Source: Aplidium turbinatum
Taxonomy: Eukaryota > Chordata > Ascidiacea > Aplousobranchia > Polyclinidae
NCBI GenBank assembly: GCA_918807975.1
Contig: OU964932.1
Location: forward strand, 7,068,001 to 7,132,000
Direction of reading: 5' to 3'
Length of the DNA stretch: 64,000 bases
The position numbers were made by a program, and so were the translations under genes. The notes beneath the pieces are model-generated. The model saw nothing but the letters and a program-made list of their open reading frames with translations, had not been told where the DNA came from and searched no databases. Of this stretch, positions 46,550 to 57,147 are shown piece by piece; within the stretch, counting starts at the first letter, position 1; each line of letters begins with the position of its first letter.

Positions 46550-46866
46550 GCTCTCTGAGTCTGACATGCTTTGTCACTTTTCACAACTACTTAGGGCATA
46601 ACGGGGTAATTCCGGACAGAATTTCCGTTTTCGGAATACCATTGCCCACGTGTTGCTTTTAAATCGACCCCAATGCAAATTTAAGACATTCACGCATATG
46701 TTAATAGTATGCTACAGCAATTTTCTAAAATTTATTTAAGATGGCCACAAGATGAGGCCTACATTTCCAGTGCCAAACTGTTCGGAATTCCGGACATGCA
46801 CACTTTTAATTTTTTTTTTTTAATGCAAAACGGAATTTCCCCTTAGCCTTACTTAGCCTACGGTTC
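46550..46866. repeat. 'aattccgg' repeat fragment
   Basis: 'ggggtaattccggac' near 46605 and 'cggaatttcccc' near 46830 are roughly inverted and may be the ends of a small element. The same word is present at the left junction of the giant element at 47198. Confidence 0.4.
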
Positions 46867-47195
46867 GCCCCGATAGCTCAATTGGTTAGCGCGTCACTTC
46901 TGGAACGAAGAAGCTTCAAGATCAAGCGGCGCTGGTTCGACTCTCGGGGTGTGCGCTTGAGCAACGCACGTTAAGGACGTAGCTCTCCATTCAGGGGCAT
47001 CTAATGGATAGAATAGTTCCCCAGCAACAAGACTTCAACAATCGGAAACTTCACTCTGTCAATCTCGGTGACCGGGCCTGCGTCAGTGATTCAAAGCCTC
47101 TACAAGTATGCGAAACTGCCAGGATTAAGCTCTGCAAGAAGCTTTCCCAGTCCGAGGATAAAGATTCAATTACTCAATCAATCAATCAATCATTA
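46867..47195 (+). mobile_element. tRNA-derived SINE with (AATC)n tail
   Basis: The head gccccgatagctcaattggttagcg (A box) and ggttcgactctcgggg (B box) is tRNA-like with a long variable arm. A ~230-bp body follows, then (aatc)n at 47174-47192. Related copies lie at 55139-55445 and 24998-25270. Confidence 0.88.
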
Positions 47196-47208
47196 CAGGT
47201 AATTCCGG

Positions 47209-47320
47209 ACCACCGTCATTCTGGCAGAAAAGTTTTTCCGCTTTCCGCCTAAAAAAGGTATCCGTGAATAAGTGCGAGGCATAAAATGCGACCAGACATA
47301 CATTCGAAACATCTTAAATA
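47209..47320. repeat. Terminal inverted repeat of the giant element, left
   Basis: The non-satellite terminal part matches 63780-63895 inverted. The shared stretch includes cttccgcctaaaaaaggtat-like sequence and 'gcgaccagacatacattcgaaa', with only a few substitutions. Confidence 0.9.
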
Positions 47321-50300
47321 AAACTATGATCCGCAACACGTGCCACTTAAATTTTACATGCATCGGATTCAGTATTAAATTACCTTTCCAGGGATATGCA
47401 CCAATAGGTGCGCATATGGAAGGAACTCCTAGCAGAACGCTTCAACGATGGAGGATATATTTACGATAAACATTAAAATAATACGATTTTTGCATAATTG
47501 ACACCACTCAAACATCTTGGAATAAAACTATAATCCGCAACACGTGCCACTTAAATTTTACATGCATCGGATTCAGTATTAAATTACCTTTCCAGGGATG
47601 TGCACCAATAGGTGCGCATATGGAAGGAACTCCTAGCAGAACGCTTCAAAGATGGAGGATATATTCACGATAAACATTAAAATAATACGATTTTTGCATA
47701 ATTGACACCACTCAAACATCTTGGAATAAAACTATAATCCGCAACACGTGCCACTTAAATTTTACATGCATCGGATTCAGTATTAAATTACCTTTCCAGG
47801 GATGTGCACCAATAGGTGCGCATATGGAAGGAACTCCTAGCAGAACGCTTCAAAGATGGAGGATATATTTACGATAAACATTAAAATAATACGATTTTTG
47901 CATAATAGACACCACTCAAACATCTTGGAATAAAACTATAATCCGCAACACGTGCCACTTAAATTTTACATGCATCGGATTCAGTATTAAATTACCTTTC
48001 CAGGGATGTGCACCAATAGGTGCGCATATGGAAGGAACTCCTAGCAGAACGCTTCAAAGATGGAGGATATATTCACGATAAACATTAAAATAATACGATT
48101 TTTGCATAATTGACACCACTCAAACATCTTGGAATAAAACTATAATCCGCAACACGTGCCACTTAAATTTTACATGCATCGGATTCAGTATTAAATTACC
48201 TTTCCAGGGATGTGCACCAATAGGTGCGCATATGGAAGGAACTCCTAGCAGAACGCTTCAAAGATGGAGGATATATTCACGATAAACATTAAAATAATAG
48301 CCTACGATTTTTGCATAATTGACACCTCCTCAAACATCTTGGAATAAAACTATAATCCGCAACACGTGCCACTTAAATTTTACATGCATCGGATTCAGTA
48401 TTAAATTACCTTTCCAGGGATGTGCACCAATAGGTGCGCATATGGAAGGAACTCCTAGCAGAACGCTTCAAAGATGGAGGATATATTTACGATAAACATT
48501 AAAATAATACGATTTTTGCATAATAGACACCACTCAAACATCTTGGAATAAAACTATAATCCGCAACACGTGCCACTTAAATTTTACATGCATCAGATTC
48601 AGTATTAAATTACCTTTCCAGGGATGTGCACCAATAGGTGCGCATATGGAAGGAACTCCTAGCAGAACGCTTCAAAGATGGAGGATATATTTACGATAAA
48701 CATTAAAATAATACGATTTTTGCATAATTGACACCACTCAAACATCTTGGAATAAAACTATAATCCGCAACACGTGCCACTTAAATTTTACATGCATCGG
48801 ATTCAGTATTAAATTACCTTTCCAGGGATATGCACCAATAGGTGAGCATATGGAAGGAACTCCTAGCAGAACGCTTCAAAGATGGAGGATATATTTACGA
48901 TAAACATTAAAATAATACGATTTTTGCATAATTGACACCACTCAAACATCTTGGAATAAAACTATAATCCGCAACACGTGCCACTTAAATTTTACATGCA
49001 TCGGATTCAGATTTAAATTACCTTTCCAGGAATATGCACCAATAGGTGCGCATACGGAAGGAACTCCTAGCAGAACGCTTCAAAGATGGAGGATATATTT
49101 ACGATAAACATTAAAATAATACGATTTTTGCATAATTGACACCACTCAAACATCTTGGAATAAAACTATAATCCGCAACACGTGCCACTTAAATTTTACA
49201 TGCATCGGATTCAGTACTAAATTACCTTTCCAGGGATGTGCACCAATAGGTGCGCATATGGAAGGAACTCCTAGCAGAACGCTTCAAAGATGGAGGATAT
49301 ATTTACGATAAACATTAAAATAATACGATTTTTGCATAATTGACACCTCTTCAAACATCTTGGAATAAAACTATAATCCGCAACACGTGCCACTTAAATT
49401 TTACATACATCGGATTCAGTATTAAATTACCTTTCCAGGGATGTGCACCAATAGGTGCGCATATGGAAGGAACTCCTAGCAGAACGCTTCAAAGATGGAG
49501 GATATATTTACGATAAACATTAAAATAATATGATTTTTGCATAATAGACACCTCTTCAAACATTTTGAAATAGAACTATAATCCGCAACACGTGCCACTT
49601 AAATTTTACATGCATCGGATTCAGTATTAAATTACCTTTCCAGGGATATGCACCAATAGGTGCGCATATGGAAGGAACTTCTAGCAGAATGCTTCAAAGA
49701 TGGAGGACATATTTACGATAAACATTAAAATAATATGATTTTTGCATAATAGACACCTCTTCAAACATCTTGGAATAAAACTATAATCCGCAACATGTGC
49801 CACTTAAATTTTACATGCATCGGATTCAGTATTAAATTACCTTTCCAGGGATGTGCACCAATAGGTGCGCATATGGAAGGAACTCCTAGCAGAACGCTTC
49901 AAAGATGGAGGATATATTTACGATAAACATTAAAATAATACGATTTTTGCATAATAGACACCTCTTCAAACATCTTGAAATAGAACTATAATCCGCAACA
50001 CGTGCCACTTAAATTTTACATGCATCGGATTCAGTATTAAATTACCTTTCCAGGGATATGCACCAATAGGTGAGCATATAGAAGGAACTCCTAGCAGAAC
50101 GCTTCAAAGATGGAGGATATATTTACGATAAACATTAAAATAATACGATTTTTGCATAATTGACACCACTCAAACATCTTGGAATAAAACTATAATCCGC
50201 AACACGTGCCACTTAAATTTTACATGCATCGGATTCAGTACTAAATTACCTTTCCAGGGATGTGCACCAATAGGTGCGCATATGGAAGGACCTTCTAGCA

Positions 50301-52195
50301 GAACGCTTCAAAGATGGAGGATATATTTACGATAAACATTAAAATAATACGATTTTTGCATAATAGACACCTCTTCAAACATCTTGGAATAAAACTATAA
50401 TCCGCAACACGTGCCACTTAAATTTTACATGCATCGGATTCAGTATTAAATTACCTTTCCAGGGATGTGCACCAATAGGTGCGCATATGGAAGGAACTCC
50501 TAGCAGAACGCTTCAAAGATGGAGGATATATTTACGATAAACATTAAAATAATATGATTTTTGCATAATAGACACCTCTTCAAACATCTTGAAATAGAAC
50601 TATAATCCGCAACACGTGCCACTTAAATTTTACATGCATCGGATTCAGTACTAAATTACCTTTCCAGGGATGTGCACCAATAGGTGCGCATATGGAAGGA
50701 ACTCCTAGCAGAACGCTTCAAAGATGGAGGATATATTTACGATAAACATTAAAATAATACGATTTTTGCATAATTGACACTTCTTCAAACATCTTGGAAT
50801 AAAACTATAATCCGCAACAGGTGCCACTTAAATTTTACATGCATCGGATTCAGTATTAAATTACCTTTCCAGGGATGTGCACCAATAGGTGCGCATATGG
50901 AAGGAACTCCTAGCAGAACGCCTCAAAGATGGAGAATATATTTACGATAAACATTAAAATAATACGATTTTTGCATAATTGACACCTCTTCAAACATCTT
51001 GGAATAAAACTATAATCCGCAACACGTGCCACTTAAATTTTACATGCATCGGATTCAGTATTAAATTACCTTTCCAGGGATGTGCACCAATAGGTGCGCA
51101 TATGGAAGGAACTCCTAGCAGAACGCTTCAAAGATGGAGGATATGTTTACGATAAACATTAAAATAATACGATTTTTGCATAATTGACACCTCTTCAAAC
51201 ATCTTGGAATAAAACTATAATCCGCAACACGTGCCACTTAAATTTTACATGCATCGGATTCAGTATTAAATTACCTTTCCAGGGATGTGCACCAATAGGT
51301 GCGCATATGGAAGGAACTCCTAGCAGAACGCTTCCAAGATGGAGGATATATTTACGATAAACATTAAAATAATACGATTTTTGCATAATTGACACCACTC
51401 AAACATCTTGGAATAAAACTATAATCCGCAACACGTGCCACTTAAATTTTACATGCATCGGATTCAGTACTAAATTACCTTTCCAGGGATGTGCACCAAT
51501 AGGTGCGCATATGGAAGGAACTCCTAGCAGAACGCTTCAAAGATGGAGGATATATTTACGATAAACATTAAATTAATACGATTTTTGCATAATAGACACC
51601 ACTCAAACATCTTGGAATAAAACTATAATCCGCAACACGTGCCACTTAAATTTTACATGCATCGGATTCAGTATTAAATTACCTTTCCAGGGATGTGCAC
51701 CAATAGGTGCGCATATGGAAGGAACTCCTAGCAGAACGCTTCAAAGATGGAGGATATATTTACGATAAACATTAAAATAATACGATTTTTGCATAATTGA
51801 CACCACTCAAACATCTTGGAATAAAACTATAATCCGCAACACGTGCCACTTAAATTTTACATGCATCGGATTCAGTATTAAATTACCTTTCCAGGGATAT
51901 GCACCAATAGGTGCGCATATGGAAGGAACTCCTAGCAGAACGCTTCAAAGATGGAGGATATATTTACGATAAACATTAAAATAATACGATTTTTGCATAA
52001 TTGACACCACTCAAACATCTTGGAATAAAACTATAATCCGCAACACGTGCCACTTAAATTTTACATGCATCGGATTCAGTACTAAATTACCTTTCCAGGG
52101 ATGTGCACCAATAGGTGCGCATATGGAAGGAACTCCTAGCAGAACGCTTCAAAAATGGAGGATATATTTACGATAAACATTAAAATAATACGATT
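47308..52195 (+). repeat. ~204-bp satellite array, left arm (about 24 units)
   Basis: Marker 'aacatcttggaataaaac' recurs every 204 bp (47511, 47715, 47919, 48123, and so on to ~52014). Each unit holds a CACGTG hexamer (caacacgtgcc) and the small palindrome gcaccaataggtgc. Two variants, 'caccactcaaac' and 'cacctcttcaaac', are interspersed. The unit near 48295 has a 5-bp insertion forming TAGCCTAC. Confidence 0.97.
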
Positions 52196-52212
52196 TGTTG
52201 CGATCTTGTAGG

Positions 52213-55200
52213 CTACTTACAGGGATTTCCAAGAGTAGGAAATTGAGAAGATTCCAATGTTGGTCCTTGAAAAATCTTTTTCACGCCTTCCTCTAAACGT
52301 CCCATGTATTGCTTGAGGCCGATATCAGACAGGTGAACGTTGTCATGCCAACAAGCATCGTCGTCATTGATTTCCATAGAAAGAAAATTGACATGCTTCT
52401 CGTGGGATGCACAACGCAAGATGGAGTTAGCGATTGGAACTCGAAGAGAAGAAGTGCCCCACTGTGGCAAAATGCTGCAAACTATCACCTATAAAACAAG
52501 CCTACAGGTTTAACCTCAATGTGATAAATAATCGTGTGTTAATACAGTGAAATTCGCCTACACTGATACTTGAAAAGACCGCGAAAAAAAGTGTCACTAT
52601 AACCGAAGAGTTACTGTAGACCAGTGATTCTCAAACTTTTTCTGTTCGCATACCAATCAGCAGTTTCATGCATTGTTCGCGCACCACCTACTCTACAATC
52701 AGAAAATCTCAAATATTTACAAAAAAAGGCAAGAAAGTTTAACGAGTTTCAGTACAACGCTTCAAAACAAAAATATTTTTATTAGACTAAATATAACTTT
52801 AGTAAGCTGTTGATCTGTTGGATTAGTATAAGACCAATAAATAGGGTGCACTGTTACTGCTATACTATCAGTAGCAATATTGAAAACTGAAGTTTTCAGT
52901 TCAACTAAAAAGTTTTGGCTTTTCTGTTAACAACCTAGGTCAGAGGTTTTCAAACTATGCGTCGCCACGCCCATGGTGCGTAGTTTCAATTTTTCAAGGG
53001 CGTCACACAATGATTCCGCTTCGTATCTAACTCCATTGCATAATAAAGCACTCACAGATATTGCTATACCCTGACATGCTCATGAGAACTCATCATCAGT
53101 GGTGGCCTTAAGGTTTTGTGGGCCCTGGGCAAGAAGTAATATGAGGGCCCCCTACAGCCCGGTATCGACAAATTAAAGCACGCAAACTCAAATAACCATG
53201 TTTTCGGAATTCTATGTTTTCTTGTTGCTAATTCCTAACTGAGATATTTGAATGTTTGGTATTGGCAAAACTCGCTCTTTTACTGCAGTTTCTTTTAAAA
53301 TTAGGCAAACTTTGTTGTAGAGACATAAAGAGACTGAAAGCATCATTCTCAATATCGTGACGTGACACGCGTGCCAGGAAGGTTGAAACCCCCCTCTCCT
53401 TTGGCTACGCCACTGCATGATACAACAATAAACAGCGATGCTCTAAAAAATAGGGATGCTACACTGTGGTGGAAAATTTTAAGTTAGCCTACTGCTTTCT
53501 GCTAGTGCTTAATGTAAATTTTATATGTGCATATTTTGAGTAAAGCGCGGGCCCCATAAATTTGCGCTTGCCCTCCCCAAAGGCCACCACTGCTCATCAT
53601 TGCGAAACTGTAGCTATTGCTTATGGTTTAACAATCACATAGCGCAAATCTAGATTCGTTTCGTGGCGAAACAAATAAAGGCTATAGAGACACAAATAAA
53701 TAAAAATGACTGAAATTCCTATCGCTGAATGCGTCGCAAGTCCAACAAAATTTTTCAAAAACGTCGCAACGAAAAAAGTTTAAAAACCACTGACGTCATA
53801 AACGCTTGAATCTGAAAATGATTAAAATATGAAAGTTTGCACAAATTGTATTATTTTATTTTAACTGCTGTCAACTGTGGACGTTCACGTGTCAACTTCA
53901 GTGAGTTTCTCGCGTACCACCTGAAAGACCTTCGCGTCTCGCTAGTGGTACGCGTACCAGTTTGGAAACCACTGCTGTACACGAGTTCCACTCTACACTG
54001 TCGTCGTTCGTATGAAGGTCAGTCGAAAGGAAGGACTTGGAGCCAACTGCTCGTCGGATCGTCAAGTGTGCGGAGGCCTGTTGTTCCGTTGGAAGGAGAA
54101 TAGAAGGGACATTCAAAGATGATGTTGTTGGCTGTTTGCTCCGTCGCACTGCACTGACACGCAGCAGAGTCCATTATGCCCCAGCGTGTCAAGCAAGCAT
54201 TGAAGCGGCCAGGGATTCGTGTCGTCTACCTCCACGTGGTGGATCCTGGTAACTGGAAACTTTTTCCAGGCTAATGACGATAACCAGAAGCAGAAACTGC
54301 AAGAACTGCAGGTCACTTTACTGTAGTGTGTGCAAACGGGAATTTGCAACAAGTGTTATTTTAGGCGAAATATCACTATAGCCGAAGTCGTCACTACAGG
54401 CGAATTCTACTGTAGAATACATTTTGGAATATTCGCTATTTAGAAGCAAGAAACTTTTTCTTTTGAAAAAAGTGTAATTAAAAGCGGCATGCATATTTTC
54501 TTCTGAAGTTTGTGTTTGGGGTAAATGTGCAAGACCTATTTAATGCTCAATTATTCATTATGTGACTAAAAAAGCATAAGCATCAAAACCTTTGCAGTCA
54601 ATTAAGCTTTGAATTTCTCAACGACAATATAGGCTACTTCGCTCATATAAAAACATTAATATTTACAAAAAAACGTAAATACGGTACGTAGAAATATAAA
54701 AACGTTAAAATTAAAATTGACAAAACTTAGGGAAAGGAAGTGCTCGCTCTCTTGATCCATGGCTGAGTCACTGTTTAAAACATTTGGTGTGGTTGAAAAA
54801 ATATAGCCTATATCTACTTCAAAATGTTATGCCTACCTTTGCTAAAGGATACTTTGTCTGAGCAGTTTTCACTAACTCCATCGCATCTCTTTTAAAAGTT
54901 TCCTCATCAAACCTATAAGAAAGAATATCGTTTGTGCCCAAAGCCAATAATACAAGAGACACATTCTGGAACACCCTTCCGTCAAGAATCTGTCGTATGC
55001 CATCGCGCAGTTTTCCACCGGGCATAGATACCGCTGACAGCGAAAACGGACTCGATGCTGATGGACGAACAATCTGCGATTAAGAAACATGCTTTATGTT
55101 TTTGAAGTTTAACTAAAACGTTTCTATTGAAATATGTCCGCTCCGATAGCTCAGTGGGTTAGCGCACGACTTCGTGAACGAAGAAGCTTCAAGAACCCAC

Positions 55201-55753
55201 GGCGCTGGTTCGACTCTTGGGATATGCGCTTGAGCAACGCATTCTAAGGACTGCTCTCCATTCAGCGGCACCGAATGGATGGAATAATTCCCAGCCAACA
55301 CTTCAACAATCGGAAACTTCACTCTGTCAATCTCGGTGATCGGGCCTACGTCAGTGATTCAAAGCCTCTACAAGTATGTGAAACTGCCAGGATTAAGCTC
55401 AGCAAGAAGCTTTCCCAGTCCGAGGATAAAGATCACATCAATCAATCAAAATCTAATAAATACTAACTAACTTTGATGCAACTTTAATATGGTCACCAAA
55501 ATGATCTCCACACTTGAACCTTTAGCCTAAGCGATTTCAGTCAGTCCAAAAAATAAGTTTTAACCTGCGGCTTCACGATGTTTCTGGCGTTGCTATCCCC
55601 AAGCAGCAGCATGTTAGGTTTCCCAATTGAAGACTTTGCGTGGAGAGTAGCACATTTTCGGCCTCCAACACTGCAAGCATAACGAAGTGGCTTTGTCCTT
55701 TGTCCATGAAAGGATCTTCCATGGGGTGAACTGTATCGATGCATGACTTTCAA
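52213..55753 (-). CDS. SGNH/GDSL-type hydrolase, 3 exons (55753-55565, 55073-54839, 52490-52213)
   Basis: Predicted esterase-like hydrolase of ~233 aa. Exon 1 ends LLLGDSNARNIVKPQ and holds block I, with the nucleophile Ser in GDSN. Exon 2 (IVRPSASSPF...MPGGKLRDGI...LVLLALGTNDILSY...KYPLAK) holds block III, GTND. Exon 3 (VIVCSILPQWGTSSLR...ACWHDNVHLSDIGLKQYMGRL) holds block V, DNVHLS, with the catalytic Asp and His. All splice sites are GT-AG in phase 0, so catalytic parts are complete and in frame. The second intron contains the pogo/hAT nest and the first contains the SINE at 55139. No signal peptide was seen; an upstream exon is possible. Its place between the satellite arms makes it cargo of the giant element. 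The substrate is unknown. Confidence 0.82.
52941..53792. mobile_element. Second-level nested hAT-like element
   Basis: Ends cagaggttttcaaact and gtttaaaaaccactg are inverted, with subterminal 'gcgtcgc' and 'gtcgcaac' words. The flanking 8-mers acctaggt and acgtcata do not match well, so age or a deletion has blurred the duplication. Confidence 0.6.
53097..53592. mobile_element. Third-level nested hAT-like element
   Basis: Ends cagtggtggcctt / aaggccaccactg, with a perfect 8-bp duplication ctcatcat at 53089-53096 and 53593-53600. It contains the end of yet another 'gtagccactg'-type element near 53400-53416 and a piece shared with 25845-25870. Confidence 0.92.
54415..54838. other. Second intron of the SGNH hydrolase gene, remaining part
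   Basis: AT-rich. No further gene; TAGGCTA near 54632 and TAGCCTA near 54806. Confidence 0.5.
55139..55455 (+). mobile_element. tRNA-derived SINE with (AATC)n tail, copy in the giant element
   Basis: Same family as 46867-47195: gctccgatagctcagtgggtt A box, ggttcgactcttggg B box, shared body and aatcaatcaa tail. It lies in the first intron of the SGNH hydrolase gene, opposite to it in strand. Confidence 0.88.
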
Positions 55754-57147
55754 GCAAATTGGTAACAGAATACAAGTATGTATACTAGTGGTACTGTAAT
55801 TTCTTTATTTTACTGACAATCAACTAACCAGCAGGTTATTTTTAAAAGAAATAATTGTCGCTGTGTTAGTGTCGGTTAATATCACATTTAGCCAAAGACA
55901 TTACGCTTAAAACTTATCAGAATTCTTATTGTAGGTTAGGCTAAAAGGCTATTTAAAACCAAAGCGTTTCGAAAATAATTAAAAACCTCAGTCACATTTT
56001 GTCAAAACATGCGCAACAGTCCGATTAAACACAAGTTTAAAGCTACGATATAAAAAAAAGTCTACCTTTTTCCAAACTGAAAAGAATTTATAATTTATGA
56101 AACTAAACAATGATTATATGAGAGTAATTAAAGCATTATTAATTCATCCAAAAAACTTCCCATGCTTGACTATAGCACACTATAAACCAAAAATTGGCGA
56201 TAGCCTTACTAAGATTCTGCTGTTTAATAAATGTTGTTCAACAAAATGTGTTTAACAACTATACGACTAAACTAATTGACATTAAAAGTACAACTCTGTC
56301 CACTGTCCATCAAATCTTAATAAATTTTAGAAACAAAACTGGTATTGCTTGCTTCATTAAAAACTAATTCTATATACGATTTCAAGGAACACCATTTACG
56401 GCATAGGCCTACCAAGTTAATGCAATTGTCCTCGAAAATATAAAGTCTAAAGTGCTGAAGCAATGGAGTCTCGGTGACTGAAAACAAACACAGAGTTTTA
56501 TTATACACAAATTCAACAAAGAAAAGAGTAAAACTGATGAAAAACGTGAGATTTCACAAAAGTAATCAGCAAATGAATGTAGGCATGGAAAAATGGACTA
56601 AATAAAGACAACTTTTTTATAATGCACTTGAAAGAGTTTTACATCATCAAAAGTTTTGTAAAGCTTTCAAACTTATGAAGAACTTTGATAACGGTATGCT
56701 AATTCGTATATCAAAGCGCTGTCAATCAAGAAAATGGGGGAACTGCTTTAGACTACCTTTGCGCCGGTACTCGTTTCAATACGCCATATTGTGCAAACTG
56801 TCGTCAGTAGTCTGATAACGGAATGGTAATCACACTGGTCTAGCACGCTGGAGGTTCTTGGTTCGACTCCTCTCTAACGCGTTTGTAGGTTAGCATTTTA
56901 TTTATTTTGCAATTAGTTACTTTCTGGTTAGCGACGTTTATTTTAAGAAGTCAAAGTTAAGGGGATATGATTAGAGTGCTATGACGGGAGTTGCACTGGG
57001 AGCCTGGACAGTTCTATCGACTCTGCCGTCAATTAAATGGTGTAGCTTATGGAAAAACTAAGTCATCATGATTGAATACAACTCCATAACACTAAGCCTG
57101 GAAATTTTGTTAGGTTCTCCCTGAACAAATCTTCGTCGATGTTGAAA
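55754..57147. other. 5' side of the SGNH gene to the right satellite arm
   Basis: AT-rich, with no ORF of known family. At 56820-56880 a tRNA-like stretch with B box ggttcgactcc and 'ctggaggttcttgg' resembles 30190-30245 ('ctggaggtcgttggtttgaatcc'); both look like heads of another tRNA-derived repeat. The promoter of the hydrolase should lie here. Confidence 0.45.

Larger units (their letters stand above)
52622..53974. mobile_element. hAT-like element inside the pogo-like element
   Basis: Ends cagtgattctcaaact / agtttggaaaccactg, flanked by ctgtagac (52614-52621) and ctgtacac (53975-53982), an 8-bp duplication with one mismatch. Subterminal 'cgcaccacct' and 'cgtaccacctg' words are inside. 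It contains at least two further hAT-like insertions. Confidence 0.85.
52545..54412. mobile_element. pogo/Tigger-like TA-flanked transposon relic
   Basis: Ends cagtgaaattcgcctacact / agtgtaggcgaattct-type are inverted, and TA abuts both (52543-52544 and 54413-54414). 'cactatarccgaag' is a subterminal repeat near both ends. Between 53985 and 54350 is an apparently degraded coding remnant that I cannot assign with confidence. A hAT-like element splits it at 52622-53974. Confidence 0.7.

Noticed and set aside
46867-46945. Candidate tRNA gene (also 55139 and 31781)
   Set aside because: Followed by a shared SINE body and tail, or lacking one half; acceptor stems do not close.
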